The position numbers and the translations under genes were made by a program. This document shows, piece by piece, positions 44,887-55,404 of a stretch of DNA of 64,000 nucleotides. Where the stretch lies: positions 806,001 to 870,000 of the forward strand of contig NZ_AFEJ02000002.1 in the NCBI RefSeq assembly GCF_000238775.2, in the 5' to 3' direction. Positions within the stretch are counted from its first letter, which is position 1. Each line of letters opens with the position of its first letter. This stretch comes from Acaryochloris sp. CCMEE 5410. Its GTDB lineage: Bacteria; Cyanobacteriota; Cyanobacteriia; Thermosynechococcales; Thermosynechococcaceae. The notes beneath the pieces are model-generated. The model was not told the DNA's origin. It made no database searches and saw nothing but the letters and a program-made list of their open reading frames with translations.

Positions 44887-45190
44887 GATGCTCAATAGCT
44901 CAAACTCATTGAGAATAGTGTCAATCTAAAAAATTCAATTCCCTAGGTTCGCAACAATTTTTTTAACCTAGTGTCGCCCTTAGCCATAATCACATAGGTT
45001 GTTCAATCACGATATTTTTCTACAAGTCAAATGAAAAAATATCGTAAATTCGCAATAGTTGGTGTTGAATATTCAGATGTACTGACGGTTGATCAGCATC
45101 ATAAATTTTAATTCTTTCGGTTGTCCTGATCTAAATTGGTCACAAAGGATAGCTCAATCTGATCCCAAGCAAGAAACCTAAATTCGATAA
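44887..45190. other. Intergenic region
   Basis: About 300 bp, AT-rich, no gene or clear signal. It probably carries the promoter of the small leftward gene ending at 44626. Confidence 0.35.
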
Positions 45191-45523
45191 CTACTGGGCC
45201 TGGTAGATTGCCTGAGCACGCCCTGTTGTGATGGTGCGATAACGATTGATAGTAGCTTGCACATCTTGAGATGAACTAGCTCTCGAGCGTGCTTCCTTTC
45301 TGCCATCGTTAACGACAGGTGTTAATGCTTGGCGGGCCGTCGTTACTGTTGGGGCAGTTGTAACGAACGTCGTATTCTCCATGATCACGGTAGGTAACAT
45401 ATCAGTGGTGACAGTGGCCTGAATCATCTCATCTGCCTGATTAGGCATGGCCTCTGCTGGAGTAACAGGGATAACAGAAAAGGTGATGAGAGCTGCTAAA
45501 AAACCGATGTGGGGGGAGTTCAT
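45191..45523 (-). CDS. Small exported hypothetical protein
   Basis: 110 residues. Residues 1-25 are a signal peptide (short polar start, 'IGFLAALITFSVIPVTPAEA', likely cut after AEA). The mature part is Thr/Val/Ala-rich with a long low-complexity stretch and ends in 'QDVQATINRYRTITTGRAQA'. No domain recognised. Probably periplasmic; function unknown. Confidence 0.5.
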   Translation of the reverse strand: MNSPHIGFLAALITFSVIPVTPAEAMPNQADEMIQATVTTDMLPTVIMENTTFVTTAPTVTTARQALTPVVNDGRKEARSRASSSQDVQATINRYRTITTGRAQAIYQAQ

Positions 45524-46180
45524 TTTTTAATCTTGTGGTGATGAGGGCGATAAATCGGATCAAAAAGTCCGTTGTCTTGTCAAGAAAAGCCTGTAGTAGA
45601 ACTTCTGTATAACTTGTATATCCCTATGATGACTGACATTAACGATGCAAACATCATGGGAAATACGGAAGTTGAGATATCTATTCAAACTCTAAAATTA
45701 TCATGATATATTCAATTGATTAAGCTGTTCTAGAAAACAACCAAAAAATCCTAATTCCTGATCTTGAATCCTGATGAAGTCTTTATAATTAGGGGCTATA
45801 GATTTATTTATTGGTATTAATAATCTAATTAAATTAGGTTTGCATTGATTGCAAGCAAGTGTCTTGAAAAATAATAATAGTACTATTTGTATGACTTTAT
45901 TATTATTTTTAGACTATATAACACGTTCTTCCTAGTAGATAACTTGCGTATACTTACTGATTAACATCTGCCGATAACCAGTCTGTATTCACATCAACAA
46001 TCCTGCTAAACCTAGAGTGCCAAATTTTTTTTACTGCTTCAGTTGATAAAGCAGGGGGCGAATGGCACATAGACTAACTGTCTAAAACTCCCATAGCAAG
46101 TCGTACTAGCTCCTAATGATTTCTTGTGCCAAAACCAAACGTAATCATCAGTCCAGTGGCTTTGAACTAAGAGACAAGGA
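45524..46180. other. AT-rich intergenic region
   Basis: About 660 bp, very AT-rich in the middle (45690-45950). No gene, RNA or terminator recognised. A 60-codon leftward frame at its end is not convincing. Confidence 0.45.
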
Positions 46181-47671
46181 TTAAACCTTCTGGAGGGTGC
46201 GCTGAACGGGCTGTTCCACAATAGGAAGGGGCCGATAGGTTAACTTAGAAATCACTAAAAATAGGCATAATCCAATTAAAGGGCTGATTAGGGTGGGAAT
46301 GCCATCAAAATCAGCAGTGAAAATACTATTGGGTATGTATAGAAGGGTATTTTTAATTCCAAACGTCACGGGCATTAGTGCAAAGAGAAGTAACCGAGTA
46401 AATGAACCCACAATAATGCAAGCTAATGCGCCTTCTTTAGTGGCTTTTGGATAGAACAGTCCTCCAGCCAAGGGAACCAACAATCCGGCAAACCCCAGAT
46501 CAAATGCTAATAGGAGTAAAACCCCAGTTTGGGGAACTCTTAAAGCAAAAAACACGCCCATGATAGTGATGACTACTGCCATCGAGCGGGTCAAAGCCAG
46601 AAGCCGATCGCCACTTGCACTGGGCTGATTATGGCGAATGCCCAGGATGTTGTGAGCGATCACCGAAGAAGTTCCCAAAATAGCGCCATCTGCAGTTGAA
46701 AGAGAGGCCGATAAAATCGCCACAATGACTAAAAGAGCCAAAGAAGAAGGCACAACATTCTGCAACAACGCATAAAGGATAGGACCATCAGCCGTAACAC
46801 CAGCTGATGCCAAAATTTCAGGTGTAGAGAGAGCGATGATCGAGAACGGAACACCAATCACTACGGTACCTAAAGAGCCGATCAGGCAAGCTCTTTGAGC
46901 CGTTTCAGGACTTTCTGCAGAAAAGATTCGAGCCATAAAGTCAATGGCAACGATATCTCCCAGCCCCAGGGCTAACAGCGTTGCCCAATTGACTAGGGAA
47001 CCTGATGCGGGGCTAGTCATCTGTGCTAGGGCTAAAGGACCGGTACCTGCTGGAATGTTGAAGCCGAAATTCAGTCCGATATAACCGAAGAGACACAGTG
47101 ACCCCACTAAAGCAATCAGTACTTGAATGGCATCGGTATAGGCGACGGCAAATAAGCCGCCACTGGCGGTGTAGATCAAAACGATGACCGCAAGCAACAA
47201 CACCCCAATGGTGTAGGACATCCCTAAAAAGGTTTGAAAAAGATATCCTCCTGCAACTAAATTACCTGCGAGTAAGAAAGAGAAGCTAATAACCATCAGT
47301 ACGGCTGCTACCCATTCGGTGGTCCGCCCATATTTCACCCGATAGAAATCGGGCAACGTGATTAACCCCATCCGATTCATTGGTTTGGCGAAAAACAGAG
47401 CGGTCAGGAAGAGGCAAAGGGCTAAGCCCAGCGGTAGTGAGGCTCCTGCCCAGAATCCGAATTCTGAAGCCAGATCCGTATTGCCCAGAGTGGCATTTGA
47501 GTCGACAGATTGGGCCATTAATGTGGCGGCTGCTAAGGGCAGCGTTAGCCCTCGACCTGCGACTAAAAAGTTAACACTGTCTCCTTTAATTTGTTTCGAC
47601 GCATAAACGCCGATGCCCAGGGTGGCGAGGAGGAATGCAATGATACCCCCAGGCAGCAATGAGTCAGCCAT
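46181..47671 (-). CDS. Sodium:solute symporter (SSS family)
   Basis: 496 residues with about 13 membrane segments. The family core is visible in 'DFLVAGRGLTLPLAAATLMA'-like 'NFLVAGRGLTLPLAAATLMA', 'MSYTIGVLLLAVIVLIYTAS', 'GGLFAVAYTDAIQ' and 'DGAILGTSSVIAHNIL', including the helices that bind sodium. The substrate (sugar, amino acid, organic acid, urea-like) cannot be told. The leftward MFS transporter gene ends 165 bp upstream, so joint transcription is possible. Confidence 0.92.
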   Translation of the reverse strand: MADSLLPGGIIAFLLATLGIGVYASKQIKGDSVNFLVAGRGLTLPLAAATLMAQSVDSNATLGNTDLASEFGFWAGASLPLGLALCLFLTALFFAKPMNRMGLITLPDFYRVKYGRTTEWVAAVLMVISFSFLLAGNLVAGGYLFQTFLGMSYTIGVLLLAVIVLIYTASGGLFAVAYTDAIQVLIALVGSLCLFGYIGLNFGFNIPAGTGPLALAQMTSPASGSLVNWATLLALGLGDIVAIDFMARIFSAESPETAQRACLIGSLGTVVIGVPFSIIALSTPEILASAGVTADGPILYALLQNVVPSSLALLVIVAILSASLSTADGAILGTSSVIAHNILGIRHNQPSASGDRLLALTRSMAVVITIMGVFFALRVPQTGVLLLLAFDLGFAGLLVPLAGGLFYPKATKEGALACIIVGSFTRLLLFALMPVTFGIKNTLLYIPNSIFTADFDGIPTLISPLIGLCLFLVISKLTYRPLPIVEQPVQRTLQKV

Positions 47672-47835
47672 GGTTGAAATCCCTACGTCAGGTGAAATTG
47701 CCCATTGGTGACATCATAAAGATAGGCAAAGCACAACATTGTATCCATCTCAACAAACTGGCTAATATTAGCCCAGTGGAAATAGTGGGATGCTGAGAAT
47801 AAAGGTCTGGTAATTGTCCTTTGGCTCAACAGCAG

Positions 47836-49248
47836 CTAATGCAAGCTCACTAAGCTCTCGAAAGTCTTTTGAGTTGAATCTGGGTTCTCAGCTTCTGGAT
47901 GGATCTGCACTCGCTGGGTCAGTACGGCTGCAATCATCATAAACCCACCGCCCAAAATAACTGCTGCTAGACGATTCCCGGCAAAAATATGACTCATTAT
48001 CCATCCCAAGCCAAGGGCTGCCGCGATCTCTGGTAACACGATGAAGAAGTTAAAAATCCCCATGTATAGACCGCTTTTACTGGCCGGTAAGACGTTAACC
48101 AACATTGCGTAGGGCAAAGAGAGCATACTGGCCCAGGCAATTCCCACCCCGATCATTGGGAGCAGCAGAACATATTGATTATGAATCCATAACAAGGAAC
48201 AGAGCCCCAAAGCGCCACTCATAAGACATAGGGAATGGGTTCTTTTAAGGCTAATTTGCTGGGTTAATTTAGGCAAAATGAAGGAAAACAGGCAGCAAAC
48301 GCCGTTGTACATGGCAATACATAATCCTGCCCATTCAATCCCTGTGGTGTAGAGTAAGGTCCCTTCTGACGTAGCACCGAAGATATTATGTGCGATCGCA
48401 GGTGGGAAATACAAAAACACACAAAACATCCCAAACCAGCTACAGAACTGCACCCAAGCCAATTGGCGCATCGTTACAGGCATCTCCCGTAAGGCGATAC
48501 CAATATCCGATACCATGCCGTTTGAATGGGGTTGAATTGTTTGTGGATGAGTCACTTCAAACTCTTCTGGTAGGGGTTCGGTCGTAGTGACAACGGTCCA
48601 CACTACTGAACCCAGAAAAATTAAAGCACCTATATAAAAGGAAAGCTTAACAGCGATAGGTACAGTGTGATAATTTTCTTGGGACTCAATGACCCCAAAG
48701 ACATGGTGCAACAGCCACGGTAAAGCTGAGGCAATCACCCCTGCTAAGCCATGAAAAATCCCTTGAATCGTAAACCCTAAGGTGCGTTGCTCTTCTGGCA
48801 GCAAATCCCCAACAAAGGAGCGAAACGGCGTCATGCTGACATTGGCAGAAGTATCCAGAATCCATAGCAATCCCACGGCCATCCATAGACTGGGAGCATT
48901 GGGCATCATTATGAGTGCTACGGAACCTGCGATCGCACCTGCCAGGAAATAAGGCCGCCGCCGCCCCAACGGTCCCCATGTATGGTCACTTAAATACCCA
49001 ATAATGGGCTGTACGACTAGCCCCGTGAGGGGAGCTGCTAACCAGAGCATGGGGAGTTGATGAGCCCGGGCTCCCAAATGTTCAAATATACTGCTAGTGT
49101 TAGCCATTTGCAGGCCCCAGCCAAACTGAATCCCAAAAAAGCCAAAACTCATATTCCACAGCTGCCAAAAGCTGAGTTTATGGTCTTTTTGGGGGACTGC
49201 AGTGTCGGTATTTCCTGGCTTATCGATTCCCTGCCCTACCGTAATCAT
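47836..49248 (-). CDS. MFS transporter, SLC45/sugar (GPH-like) type
   Basis: About 470 residues from ATG 49248; a GTG three codons earlier is possible. Twelve membrane segments. The loop motif 'LSDHTWGPLGRRRPYFLAG' is the R-x-G-R-R MFS signature in the form typical of SLC45/sucrose-type carriers, preceded by 'FFGIQFGWGLQMANTSSIFE'. Relatives import or export disaccharides such as sucrose or maltose, often with protons. Followed by the SSS symporter on the same strand. Confidence 0.88.
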   Translation of the reverse strand: MITVGQGIDKPGNTDTAVPQKDHKLSFWQLWNMSFGFFGIQFGWGLQMANTSSIFEHLGARAHQLPMLWLAAPLTGLVVQPIIGYLSDHTWGPLGRRRPYFLAGAIAGSVALIMMPNAPSLWMAVGLLWILDTSANVSMTPFRSFVGDLLPEEQRTLGFTIQGIFHGLAGVIASALPWLLHHVFGVIESQENYHTVPIAVKLSFYIGALIFLGSVVWTVVTTTEPLPEEFEVTHPQTIQPHSNGMVSDIGIALREMPVTMRQLAWVQFCSWFGMFCVFLYFPPAIAHNIFGATSEGTLLYTTGIEWAGLCIAMYNGVCCLFSFILPKLTQQISLKRTHSLCLMSGALGLCSLLWIHNQYVLLLPMIGVGIAWASMLSLPYAMLVNVLPASKSGLYMGIFNFFIVLPEIAAALGLGWIMSHIFAGNRLAAVILGGGFMMIAAVLTQRVQIHPEAENPDSTQKTFESLVSLH

Positions 49249-49547
49249 AAAGGGCACCTACCGTTCAACAATCGCAACAGGAAATATTTGATAGACACAA
49301 CCTCAAAATAACGATAGAAACTTTGCAACCTATCTTTCTCAATCGCAAAGATAAATATAAACAGGGATGTTTTTCCCTGAGGAAAACGTTCGAGTCCCTT
49401 ATATCATCACCCTAGTTTTCCCTATAAAGGCGATTCAGTGATGGGGATCACCCATAAAAATTAACAAACGTAAGAAATATTTTCATTGGTTTATGTATTT
49501 TAAAAAGCTAATTCTCTTGCAAGTTAAATCATTGACATAGACAAAGA

Positions 49548-52500
49548 TTAACCGTTCTGAATTAATCGCAGTAGCTCATCGGTGGATATCTTACCGCTGA
49601 TTTCCGTTCCCTCCAGCAAACTATCCGCTAAGTCACGCTTATGCCGATGCAGGTCTACAATTTTCTCTTCAATCGTGTTTTTAGCAACCAGCCGATAAAT
49701 GGTAACAGGCCGTCGTTGACCAATCCGATGGGCACGATCTGACGCTTGATCTTCTACCGCAGGATTCCACCAAGGATCCATATGAATGACATAGTCGGCA
49801 GCCGTTAGGTTCAGTCCGGTTCCTCCCGCCTTCAGACTGATGAGAAAGACTTCACCTTCGCCAGACTGAAACGCTTTAACCCTCTGCTGACGTACTTTTG
49901 CAGGGGTACTGCCATCCAGATACTGATAAGCAATCTGTTTCTTGTCTAAGTAATCTTGCAAAATTTTGAGGTGATCGACAAACTGGCTAAATACGAGGGC
50001 TTTATGATGATTGGCCAATAATTCCTCCAGGACTTCACCAAACAGTTGTAACTTCGCGCTGGCAGGCGGTGATTCAGGCATCACCAGTTGAGCATTACAG
50101 CAAGTCCGGCGTAACTTCATAATTTCTGCTAGGACCTGGAGATGTTTTGCTCCCGCTTGGGCATCACTATCGGCAAGATTTGCGATCGCTTTTCGTCTCA
50201 GAGCTTCATACAAGGCCATCTCTTCTTCACTCAATTCCACCTGAAGGGTAATTTCAGTCCGAGATGGTAGCTCTTCTAAAACCTGGCTCTTGGTCCGGCG
50301 GAGCAAAAAAGGCTGAATCAGTTTCTTCAGCCGCTGACGGGCTTGGGGGTCCTGACTTTTCTCAATGGGTGCGGCAAACTGCTGATTAAATCGTTCCATT
50401 GATCCTAAGAGACCCGGATTAATAAATCGGAATAAATTCCACAGTTCCCCTAAATGATTTTCAATTGGGGTGCCGGTCGTTAAAAGTTTGAACTCAGCCT
50501 GGAGATTCATGGCCGCTTGAGAGCGCTTCGTCGTCATATTCTTAATGGCCTGAGCTTCATCCAGGACAATCATTTGCCAATTCACCTGGGCCAGCATTTG
50601 AGCAACCTCTTCTTGCTGCAATAAACCATAGCTACAGACCAATAGATCAAAGGGCTGAAGCTGATCGAGCAGTTCTTGGCGTTGACTGGTTCCAAATTGC
50701 AGCGGGCGTAAGGTCGGTGCAAACCGCTGGGCCTCACTAATCCAATTCAGACCCACGGAGGTGGGAGCAATGACTAAGGCAGGCCCTTCAGGGGCACGGG
50801 TCAACATCACCGCTAGAGCCTGCAAGGTTTTTCCTAGTCCCATATCATCTGCCAAACAAGCCCCTACGCCCCAATGGGATAGTCGGGCTAACCACTCAAA
50901 CCCTTCTTGCTGATAATCCCGTAACTCTGCTTGCAGGGTTGTGGGTAGCTGGGGTTGTAAAGCTTGCACATCTTTTAATTTTTGGACGTGGGCTTTCCAA
51001 TGCTTATCCACCTTCAACTTACCCACATCCTCCACCATGTCCTCCAAGGTCATGGTGGTTAGAGGGTGAAACCGCAACCCCTTACCTTGTTGTTCAGAAT
51101 ATGCTCGGAGGTCGTCTAGCCGTTTGCGAAACTCCTGAGTCAGGGCAATAAACTGCCCTTCGCCAATGGGGATAAAACGGCTGGGGGTTTGCTCTAACAA
51201 GGCTAAAAGGGCTTGCATATCCAGAACTAAATCATCAGAGAGTTTTAACTCTCCGGTTGCCGCAAACCAATCCCGCTGACGCTTGATCTGTAACTGGAGC
51301 TGACCTAAATCCGCCCGATGTCTGACACTTAGTTTCTCTCCTTCAGGCCATTCCAGCACAACAGACTCTTTTAAGTCCTGGAGTTCTAGTAGAAGCTCCA
51401 AGCAGGCTTCCGGGTCTTCCACCAACCATTCATGATCCTGCGGTGTCAATTTCGCTAGTGTTGGACAAGCCGCAATCGCTGCTTTGGCCAATTGTCGCTC
51501 TTTAACGAGATTGCGTATGGTCTGTAAACGTTGGCCTTCAATTTCGGCAATGACCGTTTCGCCACCACTCCCTGGAGGATAGTAGGGACCCCCTTCCGCA
51601 AAGGGACGGGACAATACTGCAACCTTCAGTCCTTCTCCAGCAGGGAGTAAATGTACATGGGGAAGAGCTTGTGCTGGAACCTCTGTGGCGCTCGCAACTC
51701 CACCCCCAATATCGGAGTGAACCGTTACTAAGCTAGAAACCGCACCAATGGCAGCCAATACCTGTTCTTTTGCGCGTTCGGGAACCGTCAGCCGATTTTT
51801 CTCCCCTAGAATGTTGGCAATTTGGCGATGCTCCGGCTTGATATCAATAATTTTTAAGCGAGTTGGGGTTTCTTTCGTAACGACCAGGGTCTGACTCGCC
51901 TTCAAGGCTGGAGAAAACGTAAGGGCCAGTTTGTCTCCTTTTTGTTTTTGGATTAATAGTTCAGGTTCCCCCTTCACCACCTCCACGCGAGTCGTGGGTG
52001 CATCTTCCCAAAAGACGAGGGGATGGCTGATTAACTCTACAATGGCTTCCTCGCTAAATCGGTACTCTGTTTTGTTGTAATAGCCATAGGACCCATAGGA
52101 CGAATAGGTTTCAAGTTGGCTACAGACTCGTAAATCCTGATCGGTGAGATAGTTAAATTCACCGGGCTTGCCGTACAACCGTTTCAGGGCAATGGGACGG
52201 CCTTTACTCCACCCCCCTTTTGCCGTCATTTTCTGCTCCTTGGGCTGCAGTAACCAAGTTTGACCATAGAGGGTGATAAACCAGGCCAGACGCAGTTCTG
52301 CTTGGACGACGGGGGCTTCTTGTTGCAGATGCGCTAGGGCATTCAGGCACAGCTCCCAGGGCTCTTGCGATCTGATAATATCAACCAGTGGCTTGATGCC
52401 ACTTCCCTGCCGCAGGAGTTGAGCTTGGGCCTGATAGGGATTGTCAGCCTCTTCGGTCTCCAGTTTGGCTATTAGTTCTGCTGTTTCCATGGCAAACCAG

Positions 52501-53771
52501 TGATACCCAGACTGCGTGGCTTGCCGACAAAGGGGGCTTAAAACCCTGGGCAACCATTTTTTGGCCTTTTCAGCATCAACCCAATATTGGCAAAGGGCTC
52601 CGAATAAGATATCTAAGCTATGGTGTCCTTCATAAGGATTGAGAGAAGCCTGAAGCAAAGTTTTCTTGGTTGATAAATTTCCTTGTTGAATTTGGATCAA
52701 ACTATCTAGCCAAGAATAGGTGGTTCGCAACCAATAACCCGACTTACGCACCATATGCTGCACATAGCCTTGGGCCTGAATCAATCGTTCTGAAGATCCC
52801 TCCTGCAGCAAGGCCAAAATAAAAAAGAGCCCCGAAATACTAGTAAAGTAATAGCTGCGTTTACGTTTTGTTTTCCGTAATTCAGTTAAAGCGCTGGTGA
52901 AAAGGTCAATGGATTGATCCGTGTCACCTTGTAGAAAGGCCAACCAACCCCAGTAGGGCGCAGTATTATCCTGATTTTTTTCATCAATTGACTCTAGTAC
53001 GGAGGAGACTTCTTCCACATAGCTACGTAATAATAGTTGCTCGGCTAAAACCACCTTCAAATAATCAGAACAGCGAGTCTTCTGATTGGCAAAATCTTCC
53101 TGAAGTACTTCAAAAGCTTCTTCACTAGAAGATAAATCCAGAATGCTGTTCGACAGAATACTGGTCAGGGCTAGCTCATAAAAGTCAGTGGGAAGTGTTT
53201 GAATCCAGTCTGCATCAAAGGGGTTGTTGCAGATGATCGTAATGACATCATCCAGAGATAACGGGTCCTGTCTTTTAAAGACTTTTTGGTAGTCCGAGAG
53301 TTGTTCAGTGAGAAACTTTAAATCCTGGCTATAAAAACCAATTCGGGCTTCCCGCAGAAATTGAGCTTCACTCCTAAAGCTTCGGGGGCCTGAACCCCAG
53401 GGTTCATAAACGGGCACAGCCCCTTGAATAATGGGGGCAAGGGTTTCAAATTTGCCCATCTCTAAGACATCACGGGTGGCAATTTCAGCCAGCAAGGGAT
53501 GACACTGAGGTCCTTGGCCTCGTTCTTGCAATACAATCCCTTGATCAAGCAAGCCCTCAAGATGTTGCTTCAGCAGTTTGGAATCCCAGGTTTTATAATC
53601 CGAGTCTGCAGCTGCCTGACGATTCAAACAAGTGAGAATGGCACTACGGTTGACGGGCTCATAGGCTACTGACAGCACTTGGACAAGTTGCTGGTCTAAG
53701 GGGGACAATGCTAAATAATCTGCTGCGAGTTGGGCCTGTTTCTTAGATGAAGCTGTGCTGGATTCAAACAT
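49548..53771 (-). CDS. SNF2-family helicase with a very long N-terminal region
   Basis: 1407 residues. The C-terminal 460 residues are a complete SNF2 motor: Walker A 'DDMGLGKT' at 975-982, DEAQ at about 1071, 'LTTGTPIENHLGELWNLF', and helicase-C 'LISLKAGGTGLNLTAADYVI' with 'DQASDRAHRIGQ'. These enzymes move along double-stranded DNA and remodel DNA-protein complexes. The N-terminal 900 residues have no catalytic motif I recognise; helical, repeat-like segments between 150 and 480 suggest TPR-like protein binding. It is monocistronic or followed only by transporter genes. The role could be transcription recycling (RapA-like), repair or defence; the context does not decide. Confidence 0.93.
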   Translation of the reverse strand: MFESSTASSKKQAQLAADYLALSPLDQQLVQVLSVAYEPVNRSAILTCLNRQAAADSDYKTWDSKLLKQHLEGLLDQGIVLQERGQGPQCHPLLAEIATRDVLEMGKFETLAPIIQGAVPVYEPWGSGPRSFRSEAQFLREARIGFYSQDLKFLTEQLSDYQKVFKRQDPLSLDDVITIICNNPFDADWIQTLPTDFYELALTSILSNSILDLSSSEEAFEVLQEDFANQKTRCSDYLKVVLAEQLLLRSYVEEVSSVLESIDEKNQDNTAPYWGWLAFLQGDTDQSIDLFTSALTELRKTKRKRSYYFTSISGLFFILALLQEGSSERLIQAQGYVQHMVRKSGYWLRTTYSWLDSLIQIQQGNLSTKKTLLQASLNPYEGHHSLDILFGALCQYWVDAEKAKKWLPRVLSPLCRQATQSGYHWFAMETAELIAKLETEEADNPYQAQAQLLRQGSGIKPLVDIIRSQEPWELCLNALAHLQQEAPVVQAELRLAWFITLYGQTWLLQPKEQKMTAKGGWSKGRPIALKRLYGKPGEFNYLTDQDLRVCSQLETYSSYGSYGYYNKTEYRFSEEAIVELISHPLVFWEDAPTTRVEVVKGEPELLIQKQKGDKLALTFSPALKASQTLVVTKETPTRLKIIDIKPEHRQIANILGEKNRLTVPERAKEQVLAAIGAVSSLVTVHSDIGGGVASATEVPAQALPHVHLLPAGEGLKVAVLSRPFAEGGPYYPPGSGGETVIAEIEGQRLQTIRNLVKERQLAKAAIAACPTLAKLTPQDHEWLVEDPEACLELLLELQDLKESVVLEWPEGEKLSVRHRADLGQLQLQIKRQRDWFAATGELKLSDDLVLDMQALLALLEQTPSRFIPIGEGQFIALTQEFRKRLDDLRAYSEQQGKGLRFHPLTTMTLEDMVEDVGKLKVDKHWKAHVQKLKDVQALQPQLPTTLQAELRDYQQEGFEWLARLSHWGVGACLADDMGLGKTLQALAVMLTRAPEGPALVIAPTSVGLNWISEAQRFAPTLRPLQFGTSQRQELLDQLQPFDLLVCSYGLLQQEEVAQMLAQVNWQMIVLDEAQAIKNMTTKRSQAAMNLQAEFKLLTTGTPIENHLGELWNLFRFINPGLLGSMERFNQQFAAPIEKSQDPQARQRLKKLIQPFLLRRTKSQVLEELPSRTEITLQVELSEEEMALYEALRRKAIANLADSDAQAGAKHLQVLAEIMKLRRTCCNAQLVMPESPPASAKLQLFGEVLEELLANHHKALVFSQFVDHLKILQDYLDKKQIAYQYLDGSTPAKVRQQRVKAFQSGEGEVFLISLKAGGTGLNLTAADYVIHMDPWWNPAVEDQASDRAHRIGQRRPVTIYRLVAKNTIEEKIVDLHRHKRDLADSLLEGTEISGKISTDELLRLIQNG

Positions 53772-53824
53772 GACTAATTCATCACGGTTAAGGGAAAGCT
53801 TTCGATGGCCTACCGAGCCCTTTA

Positions 53825-54295
53825 TTACGTTTGAATGGGCTTGACTAACAAGTGTGCTTTAGGCTGATAGCCTAGCTTCTCATATAGCGACAATGCAGGA
53901 TGGGCATTCGTAAACACCTGTAAGCCAATTTGTTGATCGCCTTGCTGAGCAGCCCAATCTTCAGCTTTCTGCAATAAGGCGGTCCCTAAGCCTTGCTGGC
54001 GATATTCAGGATCGACGTAAAGGATAAATATATGGGTATAAGCATCCCCTGTGACTTGATCAACCGCCGTTCCTAACCATAAACAGGCCAAAAACGCATG
54101 GGCATTATCCTCAGTAGTGATCAACCAGTAGGGCGTATCCGTCGACCAATATTGATCAATAACGGCCCGTAAATGTTGATAATCATGTCCAGGGTAAAGT
54201 TCTGCGTAGGTCCGCTGCATAAATTGCAGTAATAAATGCTGCTCTCCCTTCGTCCCTAAACGTGCATTGAACCCCGAAACAAAGTTTCTATCCAA
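53825..54295 (-). CDS. GNAT-family N-acetyltransferase
   Basis: 156 residues. The acetyl-CoA-binding motif A is visible as 'VDPEYRQQGLGTALLQKAED' (Q-x-x-G-x-G/A), followed by 'LQVFTNAHPALSLYEKLGYQ', the usual motif B. The substrate is unknown. The start is TTG with no good ribosome-binding site, so the true start may lie a little inside. 53 bp upstream of the SNF2 gene on the same strand; possibly cotranscribed. Confidence 0.85.
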   Translation of the reverse strand: MDRNFVSGFNARLGTKGEQHLLLQFMQRTYAELYPGHDYQHLRAVIDQYWSTDTPYWLITTEDNAHAFLACLWLGTAVDQVTGDAYTHIFILYVDPEYRQQGLGTALLQKAEDWAAQQGDQQIGLQVFTNAHPALSLYEKLGYQPKAHLLVKPIQT

Positions 54296-54363
54296 GATTT
54301 AGACTAAACCATAGAACATAAATCAGAGGAACCAACGGAATGAGAACCCGCTGAAGAGATAGG

Positions 54364-54528
54364 TTAGCCCTCAATGATCATAGCGGGGACCCAGCTTACT
54401 CCCTCCTCCACTGGAGCAGGTTGCGCCATATCATCTGGCAGGAACGCCCTGGCGCTGACCGCCACCAAAGCCACGACAAAGATCAAAACAATCAAAAAAG
54501 GAGCAATATTTTGGCGAAAGAAGGTCAT
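54364..54528 (-). CDS. 54-residue single-span membrane protein, cyanobacterial type
   Basis: Leftward ATG at 54528, stop at 54364. The sequence begins 'MTFFRQNIAPFLIVLIFVVA', one membrane helix at about residues 8-28, then 'ARAFLPDDMAQPAPVEEG' and a short soluble tail. The helix followed by a 'FLPxDMAxPAP' motif looks like a small conserved cyanobacterial family that I believe I recognise, but I cannot name a function. It lies between the GNAT gene and the divergent bcp gene. Confidence 0.65.
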   Translation of the reverse strand: MTFFRQNIAPFLIVLIFVVALVAVSARAFLPDDMAQPAPVEEGVSWVPAMIIEG

Positions 54529-54758
54529 GACTGAATATCACCGGAGACTTGTTCCTTTATCGTACCGCTGTCTTGAACGAGCTGTAGTCGGTTAGGATGC
54601 CTCTTAGGATGAACTGGTTATCGAAAAGCCTAAGCCTATGCGTCTTAATGCATAATTCTAAAAGAACGGGGATTGATGAGGCGCAACCGCTGCCAATTCG
54701 CAATCTGGTTTTAGCTCTACCGACTGTTTCTGTCTGCTCTCTTTACGCTCAGAAGATT

Positions 54759-55229
54759 ATGACATTGGACATTGGCGATTACGCTCCAGAATTCACCTTA
54801 CCCAATGCAGATGGTGAATCCATTGACCTTAAACGTTTTCGAGGACAATGGGTGGTGCTTTACTTTTATCCCCGGGACAATACGCCTGGCTGTACCAAAG
54901 AAGCTTGTGGATTTCGCGATCAGTACGAGACCTATCGAACTGAGCAGGTTGTTATCCTAGGGGTTAGTGGAGATGATTCCAAATCCCATCAGAAATTTAT
55001 CAATAAACAAAATTTGCCTTTCCAATTACTCTCCGATCTCGATTTCAATGTGGCAAAATCCTATGAAGCCTATGGACCCAAAAAGTTTATGGGTAAAGAA
55101 TATGAAGGGATCTATCGACATTCTTTTCTCATTGATCCGGACGGCAAGCTAGCGAAGATTTATCGAAAGGTCAAGGCTGCCGATCACGCCACAGATGTGT
55201 TGCAAGATTTAGAATTACTGAGAAAGTAG
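54759..55229 (+). CDS. bcp: Thiol peroxidase of the Bcp/PrxQ family
   Basis: 156 residues from ATG 54759; the frame is open 54 codons further upstream but that part has no family features, and 'MTLDIGDYAPEFTLPNADG' is the normal start. The peroxidatic Cys is in 'RDNTPGCTKEACGFRD' with the second Cys five residues later, the PrxQ arrangement, and Arg is in 'YRHSFLIDPDG'. Reduces hydrogen peroxide and organic peroxides using thioredoxin. In this genome segment, where sodN is broken, it is the remaining visible oxidant-defence enzyme. Confidence 0.95.
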   Translation: MTLDIGDYAPEFTLPNADGESIDLKRFRGQWVVLYFYPRDNTPGCTKEACGFRDQYETYRTEQVVILGVSGDDSKSHQKFINKQNLPFQLLSDLDFNVAKSYEAYGPKKFMGKEYEGIYRHSFLIDPDGKLAKIYRKVKAADHATDVLQDLELLRK

Positions 55230-55404
55230 ATATTAAACTCACTCTCTTTTAGATTTATTTTTAGTATCTAAAACGGAGTTCTTGCACAAAAGATTAATGC
55301 ATAATTTTCTAGATTTGCCTTGATATATTAGGAGGCACTCTAGTCTATTGATGGATACTAACGCACCTCACTATGTGAACTAGCCTACCTCTGTATTTTT
55401 GACT

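Noticed and set aside
49385-49410. GTTCGAGTCCC, tRNA T-loop-like
   Set aside because: No matching T stem, anticodon arm or acceptor stem around it.
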